The notes beneath the pieces were generated by a model. It saw only the letters and a list, made by a program, of their open reading frames with translations. It was not told the origin of the DNA and made no database searches. Shown here piece by piece: positions 28,654 to 37,105 of a stretch of DNA of 64,000 nucleotides. How positions within the stretch are numbered: the first letter of the stretch is position 1; every line of letters starts with the position of its first letter. A program made the position numbers and the translations under genes. This stretch comes from Streptomyces sp. NBC_01431 (GTDB lineage Bacteria > Actinomycetota > Actinomycetes > Streptomycetales > Streptomycetaceae), in contig NZ_CP109496.1 in assembly GCF_036231355.1 (NCBI RefSeq), positions 4,836,001 to 4,900,000 on the forward strand. Reading direction: 5' to 3'.

Positions 28654-29163
28654 TTAGGGTTCGACGCTGCGTACCCCGAAGTGGGCGAGCAGCACGGTGC
28701 AGGAGCGGCAGGGTGGCGCATAGCTGCCGTGGAGGGGGTCGCCGTCTTCGCGGATGCGGCGGGCGGTGAGTTTGGCGTGTTTGAGGGCGCGGCGGGCTTC
28801 GCCGTGGGTGAGCGGTTTGCGCTGGGCGCGTTTGGAGCGGGTGGTCTCGACGCTGGTCAGGTGTCGGGAGAGCAGGATCGCTTCGGGGCAGCGGCCGGTG
28901 AAGCGTTCGCGTTGGCCGCTGGTGAGGGTGTCGAGGTAGTCCTGCACGAGGGGGTGCAGGACGGGGGGCTGTTCGCCCTTTCCGGCGGTGCAGGTGAGGG
29001 TTTCGCCGCGGACGGAGAGTGCGGCGGCAACGGCGGGGAGGATGCCGTCGCGGCGGTGGCGCAGTAAGGGCGCGGTAGTGGTGGTGCTCCACCTGAGGCG
29101 TGGATCGCCCGGTGTCTCACTTATCGCGTTTGTGGCGGATGTTTCGCCTGGTGCGGTGTGCAT
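28654..29163 (-). CDS. YwqJ-like cytidine-deaminase-fold protein
   Basis: 169 residues with a deaminase zinc site: C92-P-E94 (C-x-E) and P151-C152-R-S-C155 (PCxxC). The flanking layout matches YwqJ-type toxin deaminases (VLHPLVQDYLDTL before the first motif, HGSYAPPCRSCTVLLAHFGV at the end). No signal peptide, LXG, PAAR, RHS or other delivery domain is attached; only a 60-residue N-terminal segment of unknown role. It should act inside the producing cell unless moved by another factor. The immunity-like SUKH-3 gene follows. The start 29163 is uncertain to within a few codons. Confidence 0.8.
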   Translation of the reverse strand: MHTAPGETSATNAISETPGDPRLRWSTTTTAPLLRHRRDGILPAVAAALSVRGETLTCTAGKGEQPPVLHPLVQDYLDTLTSGQRERFTGRCPEAILLSRHLTSVETTRSKRAQRKPLTHGEARRALKHAKLTARRIREDGDPLHGSYAPPCRSCTVLLAHFGVRSVEP

Positions 29164-29411
29164 GGTGCTGTGTCCCTCCCACTGCCCGCGGCTGTAGCCG
29201 CACGTGTCAGCGCCCCCGAGTTGCGGGGACAGCCTGCCAAATGCGGCCGCCGGTACGGAAGCTGGGGCGTGGAAACCCGCGCGTCGCAGGCGCAGGGTGA
29301 TGCGGGTGTGACGGTTGGTGATCGATGTGCGGGGCCGGTCGTGGGTATTGCCCCACCGCATAGTCTGGTCCTCATTAGCCAGACGCCAGCACGCAGCAGG
29401 GGGCAACCGCC
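29164..29411. promoter_or_regulatory. divergent promoter region of the deaminase/SUKH island
   Basis: A 248-bp region between the divergent deaminase and WHH-SUKH genes. A TAGTCT hexamer near 29360 and AGGGGG before the ATG at 29412 can serve the rightward gene. No palindrome of note was found. Confidence 0.4.
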
Positions 29412-30398
29412 ATGACGACAGGTCGGCTCGGGCAGCATGCCGCGCCACCGAACGCGGCCTATGCCGGGCAGGTCGTGCATTTCCCGGACCCGGTCCGGGC
29501 ATCCCGGCATCCCAGAGGGGTGCGGATGGATGAGAACGGCTTCCCGGATTTCTCGGCGTACGCCCGTGCGGCGGCGGAGATCGCGGAGCCGCCCGAGGGT
29601 TTCGGGGTGGACGAGCTCCGGTTGACCGACTACGTGTCGGCGAACGCGGCGTTGTCGGCCGCGGGCCACGAGCTGTGGGACACGATCGGTCCGGTGGCGA
29701 CTCCGCACGGCTGGACCTGGCACCACGTGCCGGGTGGCCGGCGTCTTGAGCTGGTGCCGGTCGAGGTGAAGGCGCTGTTGCGTCATTACGGCGGTCTGGC
29801 GACGGCGCCGGTCGAGCACGACAAGCGCGGTACGCGTCCGTTGCAGGAGACGCGGCCGGCGCATTTCGGTCTGCCGAAGGGTTCGGTGTCGGTGTCGGAG
29901 TCCCAACTCCTGGGTGTGGAGGAGGACTTGGGGTACCGGCTGCCGGGTGCCTACCGTTCGTTCCTGAAGGCCGCGGGCGGGTGTGCCCCGGTGGGCGCGG
30001 CGCTCGACGCGGAGCTGGGGCTGCTGGTGGACCAGCCGTTCTTCACGGTGCGTGAGGAGGCGGCGGTCAATGATCTGGTGTACGTCAACAAGTGTCTGCG
30101 GGACCATCTCACCAAGGACTACCTGGGTGTCGCCTTCGTGCAGGGCGGTCTGCTCGCGGTGAAGGTGAGGGGGTCGGCGACCGGTTCGGTGTGGTTCTGC
30201 GCGTACGACGACGCACGGGACCGGGACGGGCTGAGCGTGGCCGAGCGGGTGGAGCAGTTGCTGCTGCCGTGCGGCGACGACTTCGACGGGTTCCTGGCGC
30301 GTCTGGCGGGCAATCCGCCGGAGCTGGAGACGGTGGCGAACCTGATGGTGGACGGTGGCTTCGCGCGTGCCGTCGAGACGACCTCGGTAGGGGAGTGA
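29412..30398 (+). CDS. WHH-type HNH/Endo VII nuclease domain fused to a SUKH (SMI1/KNR4) domain
   Basis: 328 residues. Residues 15-130 follow the WHH nuclease-toxin template: GFPDFSAYA (43-51), DYVSANAA (73-80), then ATPHGWTWHH (W103, H104, H105), LELVP (112-116) and HYGG (H125). The family's middle His after LVP is Lys120 here, so activity may be lost or altered. Residues about 150-315 form a SUKH domain (VEEDLGYRLPGAYRSFLKAAGG, VYVNKCLRDHL, FLARLAG). SUKH proteins normally neutralise such nucleases, so toxin-like and immunity-like parts share one chain. The ATG at 29412 is chosen because the nuclease homology starts near residue 15. The Imm35/SUKH-4 gene follows 8 bases later. Confidence 0.75.
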   Translation: MTTGRLGQHAAPPNAAYAGQVVHFPDPVRASRHPRGVRMDENGFPDFSAYARAAAEIAEPPEGFGVDELRLTDYVSANAALSAAGHELWDTIGPVATPHGWTWHHVPGGRRLELVPVEVKALLRHYGGLATAPVEHDKRGTRPLQETRPAHFGLPKGSVSVSESQLLGVEEDLGYRLPGAYRSFLKAAGGCAPVGAALDAELGLLVDQPFFTVREEAAVNDLVYVNKCLRDHLTKDYLGVAFVQGGLLAVKVRGSATGSVWFCAYDDARDRDGLSVAERVEQLLLPCGDDFDGFLARLAGNPPELETVANLMVDGGFARAVETTSVGE

Positions 30399-30406
30399 GC
30401 CGGCCG

Positions 30407-33127
30407 ATGGTGACTTTCGCTCAGGCGCAGGAGCGCGCGGACGAGTGGATCAACGGCGATGTGCCCGCGTATCAGCACCGGGAGGTGCGGGTGCGGGAGT
30501 TCGAGCTGGGTTTCGTGGTGTGGGCCGAGGACCGGGAGAACGGTCCTTCGGGCGGTGGCGGGGCGCAGCGGCTGGTGATCGCCCGGGACAGTGGTGAGGC
30601 GACGTTGTGGCCGGGTCTGCCGGTGGGTGAGGTGATCCGCCGGTACGAGGAGGAGTACGGGGTGCCCGAGGACGCGCCGCCGGTGCCCGAGGCTCCGGCG
30701 CGGGTTGATCTGAACCAGACGTCGTTCCTGCTGAGTCCGCCGGAGTGGCTTCAGGAGGCGGCGGACAAGCTGGGGATCCCGGACCGGCGGCGCGAGAGCG
30801 CTGCGGCGTCGGGCGGGGCCGGGGGTGCGGCCGCGCCTTCGGCGTCCGTGCCGTCCGCTTCCTCGCCCGCGGCGCCGGTCGCCGGTGGTTCCGGCGGGAC
30901 GGCGTGGCCCGCGCCCGCCGCCGCGCAGGGGACGCCTGCCGGGGGTACGCCTTGGGCGGGTACGGACACCAACGCCGGTTCGGAGGACGGTTCGGTTCCG
31001 TTGCCCGCGACGGTGTTCGCGCCGTCGCTTTCGGGTTCGGACGAGGACGACGCGCCGCCGCCGAGGGCGCTGCCGGAGGCCAAGACCGCGTTGATCGCGG
31101 GTGGCAGCCAGTTGCCGCCGACGGCGCTCGCGCCGGCGCTCGACCCGCAGGGCGGGCCGGTGCCGGGTGGGCCCGCGGCCGGTGCGCCCGCGGCTGCCGC
31201 GCCCGCCGGGTCCGCGGGTCCCGCCGGGGCTCCGGGGGAGATCGCGGATGCCTCCACCAGCAAGGCGGTGGGGCCGCCGCCGGGTGTGGGGGCTCAGCGG
31301 GGCGCGGGTTCGACGACTCCGCCGCCGGTTGCGCCGGGTACGCCCGGCGCGCGGCCGCCCGCCGCGCCGCTGCCGGGTTCGACGCCGCCGCCGGGTGCGC
31401 CGGCCGGTGGTTACCTGCCGACGCAACTGGTGTCGCACCTGGGCCCCGGGGGCCCGCAGCCGCCCGCTTCGCCGACGCCGCCGCCCTCGCAGGGCGGGGT
31501 CCACCATGCGGCGACGATGTTCGCCGACCCGAGTCAGATGGGTCCGGGTGGCCCTGGTGCTCCGGGTGCGCCGATGCCTCCCGGTACGCCTGGTGCTCCG
31601 GGTGGTCCGGGAGCTCCGGGTGCGCCCATGCCGCCTGGCGCTCCGGGAGCCCCCGGTGCTCCGGTGCCGCCGGGGCCTCCTGGTTCGCCGGGTACGCCGC
31701 CCGGTGGTGTGCATCAGGCCGCCACGATGTTGGCGGGGCCCGCGCAGATGGGTCCTGGTGGTCCGGGTGCTCCGATGCCTCCCGGTCCGCCGGGTGCTCC
31801 GGGCGCGCCTGGTGCTCCGATGCCTCCGGGTCCGCCTGGTGCTCCGGGTGCTCCGGGTGCGCCGATGCCGCCCGGTCCGCAGGGAGCCCCGGGTGCGCCG
31901 ATGCCTCCGGGTCCGCCCGGAGCCCCCGGTGCGCCGATGCCTCCGGGGCCTCCTGGTTCGCCTGGTTCGCCGGGTGCGCCGCCCGGTGGTGTGCATCAGG
32001 CCGCCACGATGTTGGCGGGGCCCGCGCAGATGGGTCCTGGTGGTCCGGGTGCTCCGATGCCTCCCGGTCCGCCCGGTATGCCGCCGGGTGGGCCCGTACC
32101 GCAGGCGCAGCCGCCCGCGTACGGCTATCCGCAGCAGCCCCCGACCGGGCTGCCGACGGTCGGTCCGGGGTATCAGGCCGTGCTGCGCTACCGGGCGCCC
32201 GACGGGTCCGAGCAGCAGCTCATCCGGCGTTCGGCGCCCGGCACTCCGCATCCGGAGTGGCAGATCTTCCATGAGCTGCGGGCGATGAACGTGCCCGCGG
32301 ACCATGTCCTGGAGCTGCACACGGAGTTGGAGTCGTGCGAGCTGCCGGGCGGTTACTGTGCGCGGATGATCCGCGAGCAGTGGCCGCAGGTGCGGATCAC
32401 GAACGTGGCTCCGTACGGCAAGGACCATGCCTCGCGCCGTCAGGGCGTCCAGCATCTGCTCACCCACCAGGGCGAGTTGGCGCAGGTCGCCGACGGTCCT
32501 GCCAGGCCGCAGCCGGTGCGGGCGCCGCTGGGTCCGGTGCAGCCGGTGCCGCCGCTGCCGCCGGAGGGTGTGGCGCACGAGCTGGCGGGTGCGTTCGGTC
32601 CGCAGGGCGTGTTCCGTTTCGATCAGCGGGCGGTGTCGCGTCAGGGTGTGCCGGAGGCCGTGGCGGTGACGCTGGTGTGGGCGGGTCTGCCGGTGGACTT
32701 CGGGCCGTTCTTCTGGGCGCAGGCCGTGCCCGGTCAGCCGGTGCCGACCCTGGCGGAGCTCGCGCAGCAGCGCGGTGTGCAGCCGGCCGCGGACGCGGGT
32801 TCGTACCTGGTGATGGGCTCGGACTTCGGGCGGGCGATCTGTGTCCAGTACGGGACCGCGAACATCGTGGCGGTGCCGGTGGAGGCGGGGCCGGGCGGTC
32901 AGTCGGTGCCGCCGCAGTTCGTGAACTCGGGGCTGCCGGAGTTCGTACGGTCGCTCGCGCTGCTCGGCCGGATGTGGCGGCTGCGGTTCGGGCTGAACCC
33001 CGAGCAGGCGGGGCGCTGGACGGTCGATTTCCAGTCGCAGCTCGCGGCGCTCGACCCGGCGGCGCTGGCGTCGCCGGAGAGCTGGTGGTCGGTGCTGCTC
33101 GAACAGATGTGGGACGGGCTGCTCTGA
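30407..33127 (+). CDS. Imm35-like / collagen-like / deaminase-like / SUKH-4 multidomain protein
   Basis: 906 residues. Residues 1-90 resemble Imm35/YrhB immunity proteins (FAQAQERADEWIN, GFVVWAE, GEATLWPGLPVGEVIRRYEEEYG). About 110-580 is Ala/Pro/Gly-rich, becoming collagen-like with PGAPMPPG repeats. About 590-700 is deaminase-like: HPEWQIFHELRAMNVP, then H-T-E-L-E-S-C and G-G-Y-C with Cys at about 643 and 650, a longer Cys spacing than usual. About 715-905 resembles SUKH-4 (YLVMGSDFGRAICVQYG, FVNSGLPEFVRSLALLGRMW). No signal or secretion domain is visible. It forms an operon with the WHH-SUKH gene 8 bases upstream. Confidence 0.7.
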   Translation: MVTFAQAQERADEWINGDVPAYQHREVRVREFELGFVVWAEDRENGPSGGGGAQRLVIARDSGEATLWPGLPVGEVIRRYEEEYGVPEDAPPVPEAPARVDLNQTSFLLSPPEWLQEAADKLGIPDRRRESAAASGGAGGAAAPSASVPSASSPAAPVAGGSGGTAWPAPAAAQGTPAGGTPWAGTDTNAGSEDGSVPLPATVFAPSLSGSDEDDAPPPRALPEAKTALIAGGSQLPPTALAPALDPQGGPVPGGPAAGAPAAAAPAGSAGPAGAPGEIADASTSKAVGPPPGVGAQRGAGSTTPPPVAPGTPGARPPAAPLPGSTPPPGAPAGGYLPTQLVSHLGPGGPQPPASPTPPPSQGGVHHAATMFADPSQMGPGGPGAPGAPMPPGTPGAPGGPGAPGAPMPPGAPGAPGAPVPPGPPGSPGTPPGGVHQAATMLAGPAQMGPGGPGAPMPPGPPGAPGAPGAPMPPGPPGAPGAPGAPMPPGPQGAPGAPMPPGPPGAPGAPMPPGPPGSPGSPGAPPGGVHQAATMLAGPAQMGPGGPGAPMPPGPPGMPPGGPVPQAQPPAYGYPQQPPTGLPTVGPGYQAVLRYRAPDGSEQQLIRRSAPGTPHPEWQIFHELRAMNVPADHVLELHTELESCELPGGYCARMIREQWPQVRITNVAPYGKDHASRRQGVQHLLTHQGELAQVADGPARPQPVRAPLGPVQPVPPLPPEGVAHELAGAFGPQGVFRFDQRAVSRQGVPEAVAVTLVWAGLPVDFGPFFWAQAVPGQPVPTLAELAQQRGVQPAADAGSYLVMGSDFGRAICVQYGTANIVAVPVEAGPGGQSVPPQFVNSGLPEFVRSLALLGRMWRLRFGLNPEQAGRWTVDFQSQLAALDPAALASPESWWSVLLEQMWDGLL
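31695..32073 (+). repeat. 97-bp perfect direct repeat inside the collagen-like region
   Basis: 31695-31791 is repeated exactly at 31977-32073, offset 282 bases (94 codons, in frame). Both encode a block around GVHQAATMLAGPAQMGPGGPG; a diverged third copy (GVHHAATMFADPSQMG) lies near 31500. Recombination between copies would remove or add 94 residues without a frameshift. Confidence 0.95.
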
Positions 33128-33340
33128 CGTCTGCCCGTTGATGGGGCCGGGGCGCTTGCCGTGTGATCGCGGTGGGCGCCCCGGTCGTTTCCGGGCGCGA
33201 TCGCGCGTTCTGATGCGGGTGGGCGCATCCTTGAGCGTGGCGGCTGGGCGGAGTGTCGCGGTATGGGCAGTTCGCTTCGGCCGCCGGATTGCCGGGGCGC
33301 CGGGTTGCCGGTCGTGGGCGCGGGAGAAGGGGCTTGAGGG

Positions 33341-34225
33341 ATGAGCGCAGCATCGATGCCGCCGTTCGGGGCGGCCCGGGGTCGCGGCTACCGCCCCGAG
33401 CAGGTCGACCGTGTGCTCGCCGGGCTCGGGCGGGAGCGGGACGCGGCCCGGGAGCGGGCGGAGCAACTCGGCTCGCTGGTGGGGGAGTTGGAGGCCGAGC
33501 TGGCCGGGCTGCGTGAGCGGGTCGCCGGGCTCGCCCCGCAGACGTACGAGGACCTGGGAAGCCAGGCCGGGGCGCTGTTCGCGCTGGTGGTGGAGGAGGC
33601 CGAGGAGGTGCGGGCCGCGGCCGTGGAGGATTCGGCGGCTGCGGCGCGGGCCGCCGAGGAGGCGGGGCGAGCGGCCAAGGACGCGGCGCGGGCGCACGCC
33701 GAGGCGGTGCTCGCCGATGCCGAGGCGTACGCCCGGCAGGTGCTGCACACCGCGCGCGCCGAGGCGGACGAGCTGCGGCGTGCGGCCGGCGCCGATGCCG
33801 AGGAGCAGCGGGCGCAGGCGGTGGCCGAACTGGACGGGACGCGTCGGCGCTGCGAGGCGGTGCTGGCCGGGCAGGAGCGGGAGCAGGCGGAGACGTTGGA
33901 GGCAGCCGAGCGTGAACTGGCCTCCTCCGAGGCCGAGTTGACGAACCGTCACGATGAGCTGCTGGGCGTCGCCGAGGGTCGCCTGGACGAGGCGCGCCGT
34001 GCGTATGCGGAGACCGAGGAGAACGCCCGCCACGGCCAGGAGGACGCGGAGGCGCGCGGCGCCGAACTGCTGGCGCGGGCGCGGGTGGACGAGGAACGGA
34101 TCGCCCGCGAGACGGAGCGGGTCCTGCGGGAACACACCGAGGCGTCCGAGGAGGTGCGGGCCCACTTGGCCCACGTGAGGGCGAGCCTGGCAGCACTGAC
34201 GGGCCGAAGCACACCAGAGGACTGA
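33341..34225 (+). CDS. coiled-coil protein, DivIVA/cellulose-binding-protein-like
   Basis: 294 residues. A short N-terminal motif (GAARGRGYRPEQVDRVLAGLGRERDAA) resembles the DivIVA/GpsB start. Then comes an almost uninterrupted Ala/Glu/Arg-rich coiled coil to residue 285. Streptomyces proteins of this type are often annotated as cellulose-binding and relate to filament-forming polarity proteins. It is likely cytoplasmic and cytoskeletal or membrane-curvature-associated. It starts 213 bases after the island and looks independent of it. Confidence 0.75.
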   Translation: MSAASMPPFGAARGRGYRPEQVDRVLAGLGRERDAARERAEQLGSLVGELEAELAGLRERVAGLAPQTYEDLGSQAGALFALVVEEAEEVRAAAVEDSAAAARAAEEAGRAAKDAARAHAEAVLADAEAYARQVLHTARAEADELRRAAGADAEEQRAQAVAELDGTRRRCEAVLAGQEREQAETLEAAERELASSEAELTNRHDELLGVAEGRLDEARRAYAETEENARHGQEDAEARGAELLARARVDEERIARETERVLREHTEASEEVRAHLAHVRASLAALTGRSTPED

Positions 34226-34401
34226 ACGCACCGGGCGGGCTGTGCGAAGCGGTGATGCCGGGCGCCGGGTGCGATGCGGTGGTGCCGGGTTCGCCCACCG
34301 CTGGGCGTGCGGGGCAGGGGGGGGGTGCTGCGTAACCGCGTTGGCTCCTGCGGCCTGGCGCAATGGCCTCGTCCGCTCATCGCCGCGCTTTCGTGCTTCC
34401 G

Positions 34402-35964
34402 TTATTTCCCCGGTGGTTCCGGCGGCAGGATCGGGAAGCGGCGGGGGGCCAGGAAGAGCAGGACCAGTAGGGCGAGGACGGCGGCCGCGGCGGCGCCGAG
34501 GTAGACGTGGTCCACCGCGGCGGCCACGGACCGGCGCAGGTAGTCGGCGGCCTGGGCCGTCAGGTCCGTGGGGTGTTGCAGGGCGCGGGAGGCCGCGTCG
34601 AGGTCGCCGGGGAGGCCGGGGACCGGGGCGTGGGCGAGGCGGGCGGCGATGGTGGTGTTGGCGACCGCGCCGAACAGGGCCGCGCCGAGCGACTGGCCGA
34701 CCTGGCGGCAGAACAGTACGGACGCGGTGGTGGTGCCGCGTTCGGACCAGCCGACGGTGGACTGCACGCCGACGATCAGGGGGAGTTGGCAGAGGCCGAG
34801 CGCGGCGCCGAGGAGCAGCATGATCAGGGCGGGCTGCCAGGCGTGGCCGGGGAAGGGCAGCAGGGGGAAGGCGACCAGGATCAGGGTGGCGAGGGTGACG
34901 CCGGTGATGGCGGTGTCGCGAAAGCCGATGCGGTTGTAGACGCGGCTGGAGAAGGCGGCCGATATGGGCCAGCTCAGGGTCATCACGGACAGGACGAAGC
35001 CCGCCGCGGTCGGGTTGAGGCCGAGGACGGACTGGGCGTAGGTGGGCAGGAAGACGGTCGGGGCGACCATGAGCAGGCCGAGTGCGCCGAGGGCCAGGTT
35101 GACGGCGGCGATGGTGCGCCGGCGCCACACCCAGCCGGGTATGACGGGTTCGGCGGCGCGGCGTTCCACGTACACGGTCAGTGCGGCGAGTGCGGCGCTG
35201 GCGGCGAAGAGGGCGAGTGAGGGCGCGGAGAGCCACGGCCAGGCGACGCCGCCCTGGACGACTCCGGTGAGCAGCAGGGCGCCGGTGGCGAAGACGCACA
35301 GGGCGCCGGCCCAGTCGGTCTTCGGGCGGGTGGTGGGGGTGCGGCGGGCGGGTTCGGTCAGGTGCCGGGCGATCAGCCACAGCGCGGCGGCTCCGACGGG
35401 CACGTTGATGAGGAAGATCCAGCGCCAGTCGGCGTAGCTGGCGAGGAGTCCGCCGAGGGCGGGACCGGCGACGGAGGAGGTCGCCCAGACCGTGGACAAC
35501 TTGGCCTGGATCCTGGGGCGTTCCTTGAGCGGGTACAGGTCGGCGGCGATGGTCTGGACGGTGCCCTGGAGGGCGCCGCCGCCGAGGCCCTGCACGATGC
35601 GGAAGGCGATGAGCGCGGCCATGTTCCAGGCGAAGGCGCACAGGACGGATCCGGTGAGGAAGACGATGATCCCGGCGATCAGTACGGGTTTGCGGCCGAA
35701 GGTGTCGGAGAGCTTGCCGTAGACGGGCAGGGTGACGGTGACGGCGAGCAGGTAGCCGGAGAACAGCCAGGAGAAGACGGCGAATCCGCCGAGTTCGCCG
35801 ACGATCTGGGGGACGGCGGTCGACACGATGGTGCCGTCGAGGGCGGCCAGGGCCATGCCCAGCATGAGGGCCGCGACGACTGGGCCACGCCCGCGTGCGG
35901 GGACGGCCGGTGGTGTCGCGCCGCATGCCGCCTCGGCGCCCGGGGTTTCGTCGGAGACGCTCAC
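34402..35964 (-). CDS. MFS drug exporter (DHA2 family, 14 TM)
   Basis: About 520 residues with 14 predicted membrane segments. AALDGTIVSTAVPQIVGELGG is the TM1 motif of EmrB/QacA-type proton-coupled multidrug exporters, and LSDTFGRKPVLIAGI is MFS motif A. The GTG at 35964 (VSVSDETPG) follows AAGGGA and is preferred to an upstream ATG at 36003. The gene is divergent from an ABC transporter. Substrate is unknown, and no regulator is adjacent. Confidence 0.9.
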   Translation of the reverse strand: MSVSDETPGAEAACGATPPAVPARGRGPVVAALMLGMALAALDGTIVSTAVPQIVGELGGFAVFSWLFSGYLLAVTVTLPVYGKLSDTFGRKPVLIAGIIVFLTGSVLCAFAWNMAALIAFRIVQGLGGGALQGTVQTIAADLYPLKERPRIQAKLSTVWATSSVAGPALGGLLASYADWRWIFLINVPVGAAALWLIARHLTEPARRTPTTRPKTDWAGALCVFATGALLLTGVVQGGVAWPWLSAPSLALFAASAALAALTVYVERRAAEPVIPGWVWRRRTIAAVNLALGALGLLMVAPTVFLPTYAQSVLGLNPTAAGFVLSVMTLSWPISAAFSSRVYNRIGFRDTAITGVTLATLILVAFPLLPFPGHAWQPALIMLLLGAALGLCQLPLIVGVQSTVGWSERGTTTASVLFCRQVGQSLGAALFGAVANTTIAARLAHAPVPGLPGDLDAASRALQHPTDLTAQAADYLRRSVAAAVDHVYLGAAAAAVLALLVLLFLAPRRFPILPPEPPGK

Positions 35965-36316
35965 CAAGATCCCTTCACTGTGCACGCATCTGCTCGGGCA
36001 CACCTTCTCACCCCGGCCCTGAGCGGCGGCAGGGTGGCGTCGGGGGTGGAGGCCCCTGCGGGTCGGGGTCGTTCCACGGGTGGAGACCCCTAAGGGGCGG
36101 TCCCTACTTGGGGGCAGGGGTCCGTCGTCCCGGCGGAGGACGTGGACGCGGGGGCGTGTTCCTTACGGTGGTCTTACGTCGCCTCCGCGGCCGTGGGGTG
36201 GGGAAAACCCCACCTCGAAGCGGGTGACGGGCCCCCCATGTGCGGGACCCGTCGAGCCGGGAGACTCAAGGCGTACGTCAGCACGACTGGCTGGAATTCG
36301 ACCAAGGAGAATTACC
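35965..36316. promoter_or_regulatory. 352-bp divergent region between MFS and ABC genes
   Basis: Contains both promoters. An imperfect hairpin (GACGGGCCC/GGGACCCGTC) lies around 36226-36252, about 65 bases before the ABC ATPase start, and could be an attenuator or nothing. AAGGAG at 36304-36309 is the ribosome site. No clear operator palindrome was seen. Confidence 0.35.
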
Positions 36317-37105
36317 GTGACAACGGCTGTGACCATTCCCAGGCACGGGGACACTGGAGGGCGTACGGCGGTCGCGGCACGGGCGCGCCAGGTTGTGAAG
36401 GCGTACGGGTCGGGCGAGACGCGGGTGGTGGCCCTCGACCACGTCGACGTCGACATATCCCGCGGCCAGTTCACCGCGATCATGGGCCCGTCCGGCTCCG
36501 GCAAGTCCACGCTGATGCACTGTCTGGCCGGGCTCGACACGGTGACCGGCGGCCAGATCTACCTGGACGAGACCGAGATCACCGGCCTGAAGGACAAGAA
36601 GCTCACGCAGCTGCGCCGGGACCGGATCGGCTTCATCTTCCAGGCGTTCAACCTCCTGCCGACGCTGAACGCGCTGGAGAACATCACGCTGCCGATGGAC
36701 ATCGCGGGCCGCAAGCCCGATGCCCAGTGGCTGGAGCGGGTGGTGGAGACGGTGGGTCTGGCGGGGCGGCTCAAGCACCGGCCGACCCAGCTCTCCGGCG
36801 GCCAGCAGCAACGCGTCGCCGTGGCACGGGCGTTGGCGGCCCGTCCGGAGATCATCTTCGGTGACGAGCCGACCGGAAACCTGGACTCGCGGGCCGGTGC
36901 CGAAGTGCTCGGCTTCCTGCGCCAGTCCGTGGACGAGCTGGGCCAGACCATCGTGATGGTCACCCACGACCCGGTGGCCGCCTCCTACGCGGACCGGGTG
37001 CTCTACCTCGCCGACGGCAGGATCGTGGACGAGATGTTCCGCCCGACCGCCGACGCCGTACTCGACCGCATGAAGGACTTCGACGCGCGGGGGCGGACGT
37101 CGTGA
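36317..37105 (+). CDS. ABC transporter ATPase (MacB/LolD-like)
   Basis: A 262-residue nucleotide-binding domain: Walker A GPSGSGKST (about 56-64), Q-loop FIFQAFNLLPTLNALEN, signature LSGGQQQR (about 155), Walker B IIFGDEPTGNLDSR (about 178) and H-loop VTHDP. The GFIFQAFNLL and LDS elements mark the LolD/MacB/FtsE type that works with FtsX-like permeases, which is the next gene (GTGA overlap). The GTG start follows AAGGAG. Likely roles are lipid, lipoprotein or peptide handling at the membrane. Confidence 0.94.
   Translation: MTTAVTIPRHGDTGGRTAVAARARQVVKAYGSGETRVVALDHVDVDISRGQFTAIMGPSGSGKSTLMHCLAGLDTVTGGQIYLDETEITGLKDKKLTQLRRDRIGFIFQAFNLLPTLNALENITLPMDIAGRKPDAQWLERVVETVGLAGRLKHRPTQLSGGQQQRVAVARALAARPEIIFGDEPTGNLDSRAGAEVLGFLRQSVDELGQTIVMVTHDPVAASYADRVLYLADGRIVDEMFRPTADAVLDRMKDFDARGRTS

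Noticed and set aside
30119..35926. A 1935-codon open frame on the minus strand
   Set aside because: It is the mirror of five forward or reverse genes with clear domains. It is Arg/His/Pro-rich, as expected of a GC-skewed antisense frame, and has no domain of its own.
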